Assembly: GCA_013399855.1 (NCBI GenBank)
Contig: VXAY01002386.1
Location: 64,404-128,403, forward strand
Reading direction: 5' to 3'
Origin: Oxyruncus cristatus
Lineage: Eukaryota; Chordata; Aves; Passeriformes; Cotingidae
DNA: 64,000 nt
Shown: piece after piece, positions 36,201 through 51,200 of the stretch
Position numbering within the stretch: position 1 is the stretch's first letter
Layout: every line of letters begins with the position of its first letter
The notes under the pieces: model-generated
Told to the model about the DNA's origin: nothing
Seen by the model: the letters and a program-made list of their open reading frames with translations, nothing else
Databases searched by the model: none
Position numbers and translations under genes: made by a program

Positions 36201-39200
36201 TTCTTGATAATAAATTTTTCTTAAGAATATTTTTAATTCTGTTTAATTCCATGCATCACAAATTCAATAGGAAAAAGGTTTTCATGTAAAATATACCATC
36301 GACCTTTACAGTCTTGAGACATAGTGATGTTTTGTCAGTATCTACGTATGTTTCATTTCTTTACTGGAGTTTATTAGCTCTTCTGAAGACTTGCCTACAC
36401 ATGTGTTAGTTACTGTTTTAGACTGTAACTGTGTTTTTCATTGAAGCATAATGTTAGGGTTTTGTGTTGGTGTTAACATATAAAACAGTAGAAATTTTAA
36501 AATGTTCAACTATCTCCATAGAATTCGTGATGCCTGTATGGAATCTGCTGTGGGCTTGCACATCCCTGCCGTTATGGTGATTTATCTGGACATAGCATTT
36601 ACAACAATGCAAAGCAGAAACAGTGATATTCTGTTCCGTGTGGTTACCTAAGGAAAAGAAATCCTGGGCTAGCATCTACAGAAACCAAATTTATTTCTAC
36701 AGTTGGGATTTAACTTGATCAGTGTGTCAGAACTCTTGAGTGCTTTTATCTTAGTTGTGACTGAAAAGAATTAAGGGAAGATTAATGTTAATAAAAATAA
36801 AGATTTATGAATGTCAGAATTTTGGAGGATGTTTTTAGGGGTGTTTTCTTCTCCTTACCTCCTCTTTCTCCAGAAAGTAAGACTTGTTTTTCCTCAGTTT
36901 TACATTACTAAAGAATTAAAAAATGGTCATGCTTTTATTTTAGCACATGGAAAGTATTAATTTGCAAGTAAACTATTTTTATTGTATGTTATTCTGTTAT
37001 TGTATAACATATATAAAAATGAGTCAATAGTATAGCACAGTAGTTTGGAAATTTAGATACTTTACATGGAGAGGCCCAAAATAGTAAGTTGAGGGTCAGT
37101 GATGCCTTTTCCACTGTGTGGAAAATTCCACTAAATGTGATTTGTATTTTTTGTATTTACAGTCTATGTAGTTGTACACTGGTGTACAACTTTTCCTATT
37201 CAGATATGTTTTTTCTTTATTTTTTCTTTTATCTTTTATTCTTCTGATTTATATATGTATTACTGAGATAATCCTTAGGTATTTGTTACTAATATCATCT
37301 CTATCTTTTTTTTAAGTTCTTTCCGGTTTTGCTTTTGTTGGTTTACTTTTCCCCGTTCTGTTTCGCTACCTCCACTTCTCTTTTATAATTTACTTTCCTA
37401 GTCTCGTCTGTATCTATTGCTGTTTTCTGTCACTTCTCTCCCCAACAGGGTCTGTGTCGAATGTTCCTCATCCAGGGGCCTCATGAGGCTGCCTGTACTA
37501 GCTGAGTTGTAGCTCAGGTGGTTTGACATTAGCGAGATTCTGTGTTTCAAATTCCCCTATAAAATTTAAGCTACCGCACAGAGTCTTGTAAGTATGAAAA
37601 CACTTTAATTCTAATATTTCAGACTGTCTGTCAATAGCAGACCGAATGTGTCCCTTTTGTCATTAATAAAGGAGGGTGTATAAATTCAATAACTTGGAAC
37701 AAGAGCATTGTAAAACCTGAGGCTCTAATGTCAGCCCTGAAATATGCTGCAGAGCTGTTTTAGAAGCTGTCTGAATAGTTTTATTTTTCATGTTGTCTCC
37801 AGTAGCTTAGTTTATTTCTACACAGAAGAAACAAAATTGAATCTGAAAGGAGTCTCCTTTGTCACAGTCTGTTCCCAAAAATGAGTTTCATGTTTTGTAG
37901 GAACATTATGAGAAAACTAATACCAAAGTGAAGACCTGTTGGGAGGACACAGTCTTTGGAAACATAAGAATTGGCAGCTGGAGTTAGGCTGAGGGTCCGT
38001 CTCGTTCAGTTTGCCATCTTGGACAATAGCCAGTATTGGATATGTAGGGGAAAATAAAGTCTAATAGGGCAGTTAAAATGTCTTTTTGCCAGCGTGTCCT
38101 TCCAAGTGTGTAGCTTATAGGAAATAAGTGATTAAGGAACACAACTGAGTGGGGCAAGCCCAACATTATCAGTCCCCTGCAGCTTGTGTGTTCTATCTGT
38201 GCATGTCTGTACGCACGCGCAGACGTAAAGGTGGCTCTGGGTTGCAAAGCGGAAGCTGCCAGTAGTTTCTGCAAACACACTTTTCCTTGTAACTGCTGTG
38301 TACAATTCAGTAACTAAAAATTATGGTTAAAATAAAATGAATGATGATGAGTTGTCAACTTAAAAAACTTCTGGCTTTCAGTTCCTGGCAGCCATCTAAT
38401 GACGGAGATGCAGAGTGCTGATTTCTGGGTGCCAAGGTCAGGCTTCCTTAAAAGGCTGTTAAAAAGCTTCCTGATATTTGAAGTTTTGACAGGTTGCTTG
38501 GTTGCTTTATTTTTTTAATTCTTCGTGGCAGGTGATTGTAGATTGTAGACTGAATTACCGTCTTGATAAACTTGGTTATTCATCACTGTTTGGCTTTAGC
38601 AGTGTTCTATAGCTTCCAATTTTGTTACTTTCAAAGTATGTAAAGCCTTTATTAGAGCATTGTTTTTTTAAGTTGCAGTAACATTAGACTTGAAAAGGAG
38701 CAGGAATTGACAAATTTTCTGGAATAGTTTAAAAATTCAAAGGTTTAATTTAACTTCTTGCATATTTTGACTTCTGTGAGAGGTGTATTAATTTATATCA
38801 GTTTTAACTAAGCAACTGTTAGAATTTTTTAGATATATCTCTTGTGAGTTTATCTTAAAAATGCTTCTAGGAAGGTGTCTGAATAGTAAAAAACGGCGTA
38901 TTTGATTGTTTGGAGTCTGTGTTGTACTTGTCAGACCATCCTACATTTTTTGTAGAATCACTTGGGTGTTTGGCTTGATCCCACCCACTTGCATCCCGCG
39001 AGGACCAGGATTCATTAATCACACATAGGATCTTGGGATAGGAGAGGTTACCATTGCAAAACCAAACTTTAAGCGAGTGAGGAGAGTGGCTCCTACAGTG
39101 GACTCACTGCTCCTTTCAGGAGCAACCTCTGGGGTCGTTCTCAGGTTAGTGGAGGATAGGAATTCACTGAAGACAATGTTCTCTGTCTCTCCTGGGAGAC

Positions 39201-42200
39201 TAGGTACTTGCTGCACTTAATGCTCTTCCAAAAAGACATTGCAGATCCAGATATGTGATGTGGTTGGGACTTAAGACTTTTAAAACTGTATCCCATGAGC
39301 AAACTGTGATTTTAAACTCTGTGCACTCCTGGATCAGCTCTTTCTGCTGTTTACCTTTCTTCACTTTTTCTTAGGTGGGAAGGGACAGTGAGGGACAGCT
39401 GATCCTCTAAGACTGGGGACCTTCCTGTGGCAAAAAAAAAATCCCAAAAATGTGAGTCCACAAAAAAGCTATAAGGACTATCTACAGAAATTTTAAGCTT
39501 TGGGTGATAGCTTCTTCTACACTGAATCTGCCTCACATGGGAATTTTCTGTCCTGCATTTCTTCATTTTTCCCCCTTTTGTTTGTTTTTAGATTGTCACT
39601 TTATTTATTTTTCCCTGTTTTCTTTCCCTGTTTTGCTCAGCATTACAGCTGCAACATTTTTTGATCATTTTAAGTTTTAGGCTCTTTCTTGTTTGTTTGT
39701 TTTTTCCAGTGATTGGTCTGGATGATACTATGGATGAAGAAGGAGTTAAAGAGAGTGGTAATGACACCCTTGATGATGATGAGCTTGTTTTACCTCACAG
39801 GAATTTGAGGAGTCGTGCTGAAGAAGCATCAGTCACATCACCAAGGAAATCACCACGCTTAATGGCACAAGGTGATCACAGATTATATGTTTGCATGTTT
39901 GAAGTTAATTAAATCTTTACAATCCCACCCCCCAACATTTATAAATGTAAAGTGAAGGTTTACTGTGTGGTTGTGTGAATTCAAATACAGACACTTCCCT
40001 TTTCATACACTGAAGCTAGAAGTTGGCATCCATAGGGTATGACTCAATTAGAATTCTTCTTTAATAAATACTTAATATCTTCTTTATGCCTTGTGGTCCT
40101 TAAACTAATTTTTGAGATTTTGATGCTTTTGCTTGCATCAGATTAGCACTGTGGTTCCTTACCACCAAAAGCATGGTAGAGTTGAAAATCAGCATTGGAA
40201 TATTATGTTAGCGTGTCTATATTTCCAATTAAAATTTTGATTCCATTTATTTTTATTCGGGTATTTTCTCTTTGCTTTAAATTCTGTTATGGTAATTGCA
40301 GTTATAAAGTCTTTCATCAAAATATCTCAATATATTTAATATATTAATAAAATATTTAAATTCTTTGTGGTAGCTAATTGCTTATAGTTAGGGCTTTTCC
40401 AACTTGTTGAACTGGTGGAGTTATTTACCACTCTGCTTTTATCCCCTATAGAGCAGGTTGAGTTAAAAAGATATTCAATATGGAGATCAAAATTTAAATA
40501 AGAGCCTGTGGTACAAAGCTGATGAATATGCTTTTAAAAAGGCACTAAAACAGTTTCTTGTTTAAGAAATGTAAGAGATGTCATCAAGTGGGCGTGTGAC
40601 TGGATCTCGGGTTCATAGACTGTGTTCTCTAAAAGCTTTTTAAACTTTATAGTTATACTTCTAGTCACAATAGAACTCGTGCAAATTTTGTTTGAGGCAG
40701 AAAAGATTGAGTGGTAAAAGTACAGTTGGTTTTGGTTGTCTTTTTATCATGTATTCTGTTTTACGTATACTACTCACAACTTTCATAGCTTTTAGAATAA
40801 TGAGATTTTACATCCAAACTATGGCAGTGCAAAATTGAAATGCAAGTATTTTGCTGTCTTGGTTTTGTTTGGTTTTTTTTAAGTTTGAGAACTTAAAACT
40901 TAGTTGTTTACTATTGTGTCCAGTAACCTAAATTGGGGTAAATCAGCTCTATTCTAAGTAAATCTTGTGTTTGCAAAGAGAAGGAAGCAGAATAGCTAAG
41001 GCACTTTCCTTTTTCCCTTCCTAGAATCAGTACGGAGTCTCCGACAGAGCACACTGGCCAAGCGTTCAAATGTTGCTCCTCCTGTTAGTACCAAGAAATC
41101 GTCTGCAAAAAGTGGATCTGCTCCAAAAGGTGGACAGAAACAAGAGAGAAGTCCAGTTAAAGAGACAGATGTTGCTGCACCCTCAAAAGTAGAGCAGCCC
41201 AAAGAGGTTAGGCGTAGTACAAGACGATTAGGACAGATAGAAGGAACTGCGGCAGTAACAGCATCCCAAAGTAATACAAAATGTCTACCTGGTCCTGAAG
41301 ATGTGAATGAAGTAAAGTCTGAAACCCTTGAGCAGGCAAAAGTTCAGGAAACATCCCAAGAGTTAAGTTGTGCTAGTTTAACAGGAGCCTGTTCTCCTTC
41401 TGGAGGAACAGAGGAAATAGCAGAGGTTGTAATGAAGACTGAATCTGGGAATGCTGAGCCAGTTTGTTCAGTATCTGCAGATACTGAAATGACTTCAGTT
41501 AAAAATGAGTCAAATGATGTGATTGATTCAATGGACTTGGGAAATTCTTCAGAAGAAAAGACTGATGATAATAAAGCAGAGGAATCAGAGAAGAAATCAG
41601 AAGAGCATGATGAAATTGGAGTAGCTGGAAAACCTAATGATCCATCTAGTACTTGTGTGAATCCAAATGAAATTTGTGAAACCTTTTCAGATTTGTCCAG
41701 CTTCGTAAAAGAGGGGGTTGATTGTAGTTTAGGTTCCCCCAATGTGGAAGTTCTTGATGAAAATACGTTATCAGTAAAGAAATGTGTAACAGAAGCTGGA
41801 GATGATGACAAGGGAGTGGAGAAAACTGTAACTCCATCTGAGAAACTGTTGGACAGTACAGAGTTTGATAATAAAGACTTAAAAAGCAAAGAGTTGACTT
41901 CCGCTGACCCAGGAAATAGCATTTTAGAAAGCACTGTTCTTGACCAAACAAACCAAAACGCACAGCAGCAGATCAGCAGTATTAAAGTAGAAGGCCCAGA
42001 GGCATTAAAATTTCAGGATGATGAGAAACAAATTAGCATTTCAACAAAATCTGAAAAGAACATTAGGCCCCGGCATAGTAAATCTGTAATACAGAATAAA
42101 CAAAATGTGACTGCAGATACTCGGCAGAAATCGGGTACAGTGCAACAAGAAGTGATACGTTCAAGAACGAGAGCTGGTGTTACTGCTTCGGATCTTCACA

Positions 42201-45200
42201 GTCCATCTTCAGCAGGTCTGAAGCGCAATGCAGATGAGCAAGAGAGTCATCAGCATCCAAATAACCCAGTCAAAATTAGGAAGAAACAGTCTGATCTGAG
42301 TTTGAAAGCAAAGAGCTGTGTTTCAGGAGTGACTATAAAAAAGCAGACTAATACAATGCTGAAGAAAATACCCCGAGTCCAGGCTTCTGGGCAAGCACAG
42401 AAGTCATCAGTTCAAAGAACAAGTGAGAAATCTCCTACTCATCAAAGCTGTTCTAAAGATACCCACCACTCTGTGCATTCGTCAGGGCATGTTTCAAATC
42501 TTGGTCAGAAGCAAGCCCACGGGCAGAAACACCAGCTTGCAACTGGGCTAAAAACAAATAGCTCCACAAAGGAAGAGACAGAGACAAAAGATCACCCTCT
42601 TGTAGAACATCTGAAAGAGGATGATAAAGAAAAAAACAAATCAAAAAGAAATGATAAGACTCTCCAACCTCGCCAGAGAAGAAGTAGCAAGAGTCTCTCA
42701 CTTGATGAACCTCCGTTGTTCATTCCAGATAACATTTCAACTGTTCGAAGGGAAGGCTTGGAACATACCTCTGCTAGTGAAAGTAAACATGTTTGGGTGC
42801 CCAGCAAACAGTGTGGCTTTTGCAAAAAGCCACATGGCAACAGGTGTGTGTGGCTTTGTGTCTTAGGAATTTCTTATTGGTCTTGAAATAATTTTTTTCC
42901 TTCTCTTACAAAATGTTTCATGCTGCTGGTGCCAAAACAAAACGTCATACATAGCCTTTTAATGGAAACCTGTGTATCCTACTGTCAAATAATTTCCTTT
43001 GCGCTCATACACTTTTTTTAGTATTTTAAATAGAGCATTAGAAACTGGTTTGGCCAAGAAGTTTGAATATAAATGTTTTATTATATGAATGCATTTTTTG
43101 ATGAATGTATAATTCTGCTATGCTGTTAAATTATGCACTTTAAACTTGCTTTTTTTCATAGAAAGGAAATGAGACTAAGATAGCTACGTTCCATATTGTA
43201 ATTTCCTTCTTTCCAGAGACCTCTTAAGTTGAAGGATCACCATCAACCAAAAAAAAAATAGTTGTTTATATGTGATTTTTGTCTGGTACAAGTAAAATTC
43301 TAATACCTAGAGATTCAGAAGTTTTTTTTTCAATTTATGTAATCATTGCTGTGAGGCTTTCATGTAACAGTAATTAAGTAGTTGGCAGCGGGTGGGGAGA
43401 GGAGAAGGAAGAACATCAGTCTCAAAAAAAACCCCCATAAAACATCCATGTGGGCATATCTGAAGTTGCCTTTAAACCTAACGATGAGGGGTTTTCATAG
43501 CTGCAGTTCTACCTGCTAGCCTACCTATGTTTTTTTAATATCAAATTGAAGATAATTCTGATCAGTCCTTTGCTTATGTGAAAGTTTTAATAGTAATTTT
43601 CAGTGACTGCGCTTTAGAACTCCCTACATCACAGTGAAATATGGAACAATTACCTTTGGTGCCTGAGGGTTTTTCTTGGCATTCATAGTATTTAAGAAGA
43701 GCCCTTGTTAGCTTTATTGACTTACTGTATCATATTTGATAAACAAACACCTTAAAATTCATTTACTATGCAACTATAATGACTACATCAGTGTGGCCTA
43801 TGAAAAAAATTAACAGTGGGTTTGCTGGATATTTTTATAGCAAAATATACATATTTTAAATATAAACTTCTTGATAGCTGTTAAAAATTCAGCTTTGAGG
43901 TGAACTTGTCCTGCATTCTTTTTGGTCTTGCTAGTATTTTAAGCATTCTATGGGGTTTCTTTTTTGAATGTCTTGTTGAAGTTCAGAAAGTCTTGATTTT
44001 TGTTACTAAATGGATTTAACTGGTAGGGGAAGATGTGGCAGTGACTCTGAACTAAATCTGCTTATTTTAGTTTATAAAGTCGAAGTAATGTTACAGAAGA
44101 TACACTTATGTGCATTGATACAGTCAGTATTAAATGCAATAAACCCAATTTTGCATTGCCAGCTCTTAGTGCTGCCAGAACTGTGTAGTGGATGAATCAC
44201 CAGCTGAGGTTGGATTGAGAAAGCCCATGAGTTGCCACATATGGTGATTATGTGTATGCTCATTTTTGTAATGTCAGTCTTAAGTCTTTAAGGGTTTCTG
44301 TATTGTAATTGTGTTATTTTATATGTTTGCATTGCAAAACGACACAACCAGCCCTTTCCACAGAAGATTTGCTAAATGTAGAAAGATATTTAGTACATAA
44401 ACACAGAATTTTTGTTTATAGAATGTGACCGAGACAATGTGAGGAAACTTGTGGTGTTGAGCACTGTGCCTAATAACAGAACATTTAAGACTGTCAGTGC
44501 AGCACTTTTTATCTCACTAGTCTTAAGTACTGAAGTTTTTAACTTGTTCAAATTACTTTTATTTTGTAGTTGTATGCGACAAATAACTGAAAGCTTTCAG
44601 ATTCACTTGCAATCATTAAGATACAAGAGGAAACAAACCTTTTATCTCAAGTGCCTTGGCATTTTGTCCTTGTTTAATTACTGGTGGAAGAATAAGAAAA
44701 CACTTCCAGTGCAGTGCAAAAGAGAAAAAGTGTAAGATGATAAGTTTCAGTTTTCTCTTGGAAAACCATCAAAAACTATCAACATTTACTGTAGGGAAAG
44801 GTTTTTTTGATTCACTTTTTGGATTACTTTTCAAGCAGTTTTTGTTTCCCTTTTGAAACAGCTTAGCTAGCCTCTTTCCCTTTTTTTCTCTGTTCATTGT
44901 ATAAGGGAAAATGAGAAAGTGTGAGACACAAATACTATCAAACTAGTGTAGGTTCAACAAATGTCAAGGGCAGAGCTGAGATCTGAAAAGATGTGTGGTT
45001 TTATGCTGATCTATGGTTATTTCAACTTTAAAAATTTTTATCAGTGTGGTGGTACAAATTGATTGTAGAAAAAGAAGTTGCAGCCCCAAATTGAGAAATA
45101 ATGTGCAAGGAGCTTTGCAGTCTGTCATGTTAATGTAACATGTTTAAAATTCAGGGTGCAAAATAGTAGTCACTTGAATCTTTTTGTATTGCCTGTAATA

Positions 45201-48200
45201 AATGCAAAGCCACTAACTTGTTGTTACTTTAGTACCAAGCTTGGAAAATTGATTCCGGTTGAAGGTAATGTCTGGAGATCATGTCACCATGTGTACAGAT
45301 TTTTTTTCTTTATGTACAGATTTCCCAAAGGACCATGCTTACGTAGGCCTTACATGACCCCAGCATAATCTTACTGTGCCTGCTGAAAGCACAGTAGAAG
45401 GATGGTACTTGGATGTTGTTTTACTTCAGATCAGCACCTGAAACTTGGAGTCAATTTATATTTTTAGGAATACATGCAATAATTTGCTGGCCACATGCAA
45501 AATGAAAATGTGCTTCCCTTGCACTGCAGATACAATGGATTTGGCTGGGACAGGAGGAATCCCATTTTACAGGCTTTCAAATTGCATGATCAAAAAAGTT
45601 CACACGTGTCTTTCTTTGTAAGATACAATGCCTGTTTTCTTTCTCTTAAAAGATCATCATTCTTTGGCACCTGGGCTTTGAACAATGACTACTCATACTC
45701 TGTTTTCCACTTGTCTTTGAGTTGATAGCTGTAACCAGCATAGCTGGTTTATATCTGTATTTTCATTACCCAGAGACTGGGTTGTCAATGTTTGGCTTTT
45801 GGACTAATTCTTTCAGTCTGCTTGCTTGATGTATTGCGATGATTTCCATTCAGAGATAAACCTTTGCTACATAACTAAAAGGAATTATTCTTTTGTATGA
45901 AAACTAAATCTTGTGTTTCTGGGCAAGTCAGATAATGATAATTTAACTTTTTGTAATCTTCAGCACATCTGAAAGGCGTTTTTTTCAGTTGAAGGTTTGA
46001 ATTGTTGTTATTCATAGTATTGTTTTCAGTGTGTTTAACGTTGCCAGTGTGTTCCCATATTGCTGTCAGATGTTTTCTCATCAGCTAATAACAAATCATA
46101 TGCATACATTTTAACTCATCTATGTATAGATGGAATGTGTATGGATATATGTATCGCATAAAAAAATGTTACAGACTCAAGTTACTACTCAAATTCTTAG
46201 TGAATCCAAATGGTGTTGAAAATATTAAGCTTTGTCACAAGTAGTTACTTTTCCTGAAGACAGATTAAAGATCTTGAAAGGCAGTTGAATTTTAAAAATA
46301 ATATTTAATTTCTTGGTGTAGTGCCAGATGAAGATGGTACCTCTACAGACACTGAGAAATCTGCTAATGTAAGATTTTTTATATGCATCATATGCATCCT
46401 TCTGGTGTAAGGGCTCATGTTATAAATTTCTCTGGTTTTTACTGTAGATTTTCTAGTTCTCTGCAGACTTGGGGGCTGAATAATTCCTTTCTTGTACAAA
46501 ACCTTACTAATGTTTTTCAGATTATCTCCCTTGTCTACAGTCTGTCTTCTTTAACAGAATTTCTGTAAATTTTGCATGAATAATTCATAGTACATAACTT
46601 GAGATGCTGTTTCTAAGCAAATTTTCTAGAAATCATTGTCTCAAGGAAAATTTGTAACTTTAATTTGTTGCTAAAGATATTTTTTTTAATAGACTGTGGG
46701 AGTTTGAGGATTCTCTTTGATGGTTGTTTTGTGGGGTTTTATTCTGTTTTTGTTATGTTGTTGCTTGAGATTTGATCATGCAGTTTGTGTGGTCAGACAC
46801 GAACTGACCTTCTCAGACCTCACAGAAAACTTCAGTGATGTAGGACTAGTTTTATGTAGGATCTTCCTTTTCCCCACATTTCAACTCTGCTTTAATAGAG
46901 AGGAAAAGTTAGTAATGTTGTAAAAGATAGTTAATTGGGAAGTGCAGAAGTTGATTTAGCAAAGATACAGTTTTTCTGATCTCTTGGTCTGCATGTCATC
47001 ATTAAACAGTTTCTTCACAAATGTGATGCAGAAAAGTACTTTGGCTGATGGATGGAGTTTAAAACAAATCTGCAGACGGTTTTTTCCCTTAGTAAGGATT
47101 ATTATTAGAACATTTGTGTGTTGAAAATAGTGCTAATTGTCAGTAAACTGTATTTGAACCAAGTTATCCTACACTTTGCGCAACCAGTACAAAAGAGAGC
47201 GATTGAGGAATGAGTTTAAGGCTCCAAACTTACCATGTTCCTTAAATTACATGTGGACTTTTTTTAGGGTGGATCATATATAGCAAATGATCTGTTCTGA
47301 GAACATTCTTCTCAAGGAACAATAATTAAAATAATGATGGTGCCTTAATTCTAGTAAATATTCTTTGAATAGTATGATTATGTTAAACTGCAGATTATGC
47401 AAGATATCATCAGTTTACAGTTATGGGTGATGCTTTTAAGTTATCTGCCTCTGTTACTGCTTTCTTCCACTGTGAAAAGCCTTGCAATATTAAAAGCTAT
47501 CTTGCTTGTCCACCCACAGCTGAGTGACAGTATAAACAAAATAGCATTGTAATGTATAATTAACGAATGGAAGGAGTCCACTGTGATTTATACGTAGTTA
47601 TATAATTGTATTAGTAGACTTTGTTTAGATTATATTACTATGCTGTAATATTAGTAGGATTATTATTAATACCAGTAGCATTAGGGAATCAGGCAAATAG
47701 GTACCATAAGTTGTCTAAAATAGGGGTTTATAAAAGATGTGCATAAATATAAACTACTTATAAATGCAGTTTATAGAGTGTACAACGCTGATCCTGCAAG
47801 ATGCAACATCTGGATAGAATCCACCGGTAATGGACCTTGCCTTCGTGACTTTTTTTGGTATAGATTTGTAATTAATTTTAGGAAATGTACTCATTTTTTC
47901 AGTGTTTTTGTGAAGTTCAGTGGTTTTGCTGTTTGACATGTTTCATGGATTTACCTGTAATTCAAAAAGCATAAGGTTGCTTGTCTTCCTCCTGCTTTAG
48001 TTTTGGAGAGGTTCCTGTAATATGAAAAGCAAAGAAAATTATACCTTTGAGAAAGAAAAGAAACTTACGTTGCATAAAAGTTGGGTTATTGAAATTTAAT
48101 ACTTAGGAATAAGTTTGCGGTGTCTTTTTCTGTGCTGCAAATTCTGTGCCAAGAGATCTGCTGATAGTGTTTGCTTGAGATTGCTCGTTTTCTCTAGAAG

Positions 48201-51200
48201 ATCAGAACTTCAAAAATCATGTCTTCTGTGTTAGAATTTCTCAAAAAGCAAATAAGTGGAACTTGTCTGACAAGACTGTTTTTTGACAGAGCTTGAGCTT
48301 TGAATTGAGCTATACTACTTCACTGGTGTGGAGCATATGCTCTGCTAAAGCTGCCCTGCCATGAATATCTTCTCAACTAACCTCTTTAAGCTGTAGGAAA
48401 AACAGTTGCTGCCATGCAGTGTTTCTGCTTTAACGTTGACTGCACTGTAGCATCAGTGCAGCTGAGACATAGTTGTAATGTTAATAAAAGTTTACAATGG
48501 ATTTTGTAGAAATTTGGTGAACATTTAGGGAGGGAGATGCAGGTGGGATGTGCTTTAAATACTCAAATCTTTAAAACGTGTGTGAACAGTGGTTTTACTC
48601 CAGCATGACTTTGGGGTTAAGGTGATGTTTTGAATAGTGGTGTTTGCTTTCTTTTTTTTTTTGCAGGGGGGAGTGGTTGGGTTAAGATAGTCCTATAATA
48701 CAAGAGTCCTCTTGTATTTTTCCCCTATGATATCTGCCGCAAACATGAAGGACTAAAGAGAAGCAACAAATTATCTTCTGTGACAATGCAACTTACATTA
48801 TTAATTAATCTTAAAATGCTGATTACTGGCTCACACTGAACTACTCTGACAGCTCCCAGTTTTTTGTCTTTCATTTTACTCTTAAGTTTAGCAGCTTTAC
48901 AATGAAAAATTGTTTTATGAATAAGATGATTTCTGCCCATTTTATGGTAATGAATTTCTCTGGAAACTTGCTCATGTTACGTAAATAGAATATACGTAAG
49001 TTAATTTTAAAACATGGCCTCTATATTTAGAAAATAAATCAAGCCTGAGTTCTTCATCTAATGAATGAATTTAATTCACTACAAATAACACACCAAAGAA
49101 AGGCTTCCAATCGTAAGAGATGTTTCATCTATTGCTTTCTGATTTTAAGGTACCTCTTTTCATGCTGATATGTGGACTCCGAAGGGGATCCTTTAAAGGA
49201 ATGAAACAATAACATGCTCTGTGCAAAGGTTCCAATGAGCTGTAGTACTGTCTGCTGTCACCTGTCAGTTCTTTCTGATTTTTTTCTTTATAATAAAAAC
49301 AATTTTTTTGAAGTCCAGTGACAGCAATTCTGTTATTAAGTGTGGCATGATTTAATATTTTAAAACACATTTTTTCTTTCTTTTTCAGCTTTACATCTTC
49401 CAGTCCAGCCTTACAACATGGGTAAAAGTCCTGCACTTCAAATTTGAAGCAATCTGCAGTCAGAAACTTTGATGTTTTTCTAGTCCAAGATATCAGAACC
49501 TCTTCAGTCAAAACTGACAACTGTGCAAGAGGACATCCTTGCTCCTTCAAGCCAGGCTTCAGTTTCTCTTGACTTCCTCTTTTAGTCTTTGAACATTACC
49601 CCTGACACAATTATAATTGTTGTTATAATCATAGTTTTGTTTTGTGTGCAAACGGGTGAAAAGACAAAGATGTAAAAGTAGCCTTATGGTAAAAAGGATT
49701 ATTTACATTCTGGTACCAAAATCAGTATGTTCTCTCACAACCTCGAAAGTTGCAGTCTTGCAGTTCACTAGCATGGAAAAAAAGCCTAGTAGAAATAGTT
49801 AATTTTTTTAGGCAGGCAGTACCAGTATTTTTATTACCATTTTTTGTAACTAGGTTTAAACGAAACAATTGTAAACATTACATTCTGTTTTATGGTACAG
49901 GCTTCATGGACATTTCTTGATTTTCTTTGTAGTTTTGATTTCTGAATCCTGAATTCTGAAGTTTTACTGTCTGTGTTAAAATATAGTGTAATTGAACCCT
50001 TGTTGTGAAGACTGTAATGAAGCCAAATGAATATTTGATCTTCAGTAGTTTGCTTAAGATGGCTTGAATGACATCTGTCAGTCTTTTCTGAGCTGAATTA
50101 ATCGTAGGGTTTTTTAACTTTTAAAAATTTTATTATTTATTTTTTTTGGTAGATCTTAAAATAAAGATGTAAGACTGGATGCCTATCCTGGTGCCTTGCT
50201 TATATCATACACCATCTCTATTGCCCCCTTATTATGTGTGAACTAAGCTGACAAATTCCACGTGCTGTCAGTTTAAAGTTGAAGTTGTGCAGCATCTTAT
50301 GTACTTCAGTCTCATCTCTTCTGCAAATGTAGTCCATTTTCTAGATATTAAATCAAAAGTTTGTTTTGGTTGCTTAAGGCTGCAATCTGTCTTCCTTATT
50401 TAACAAATTGGTCTCCAATGCCTGAATTTACAAACTGGTGAAAAAAACCCATATATTTTAATAAAAATTCAATTAGTAGCAGTTGTGGCTTCCTTCTATT
50501 GTTGAACAAAAAGCATTAATTCTTTATTACACCAAAATATCCTTTAAGCAGGAAGCACCTCACTGTATGCTTCGATCTTACTTCAGCTTTGCAGAAAATG
50601 TAAATTGCAGAATTTTTTGCAGCTGGTTTCGGTGTTCCCAGAGCTGTACTAGTAATTGCTTGCAATGGTACAGGATGTGTCCTCTGTAAAGCATCTGCTT
50701 GTGGACCCTTGCAGTTGTGAAATAGGCGCTCATGCTATAAATTCTGCCCTTGCACGTTTGGCTCTAGGCTCTCAGAAAGGAGCAATCAGCTTTGTGTAGA
50801 AGTCCCATCGCTTCTTTATTTTTCTGTTGCGCTTTTGAATTCTATGGTATTACTCTGGTAAGACCATCGGAAGTAATTGTCCCCTACTGTTACCTCTTGT
50901 ATTTGAGCTTTGCTGGAATGTGGATCTGAAAAGAGATTGAAAATCTGAGAGGTTGACAAAATGTGAAGGAATGTCTCCCTTCGGAGTTGAAATCATGAAG
51001 TAGATGGACAGATATTGTTTGTTAGTGACCAGTAATACTGTCAATGTACTTGCAGCTCAGAAAAAGAAATAAATTAAAAATGAGAAAATAGTTTTCTTCA
51101 CAAACTACATTAAAACCCAGTTTCTTCAAATCTAACAAACGTCATTGTAGGCTTTTTCTCAATCTGCTGGAAATTTAAAACTTCTCACTCATTTTGCATC

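Larger units (their letters stand above)
30222..39709 (+). other. PHF3: PHF3 intron after coding exon 1, 9488 bases
   Basis: Holds an antisense CR1 copy (33221-33720) and a tRNA-like relic near 37509. The rest is AT-rich and I see no exon. Confidence 0.75.

Noticed and set aside
41344..41934. 196-codon minus-strand ORF
   Set aside because: Antisense shadow of the large PHF3 coding exon 3.
42844..42886. Read-through of PHF3 coding exon 3 into the intron (about 14 extra codons then TGA)
   Set aside because: The donor is functional in the full gene model and no AATAAA follows closely, so a real short isoform is not supported by sequence.
49125..49550. 141-codon minus-strand ORF
   Set aside because: Intronic and without recognisable protein features; probably chance.
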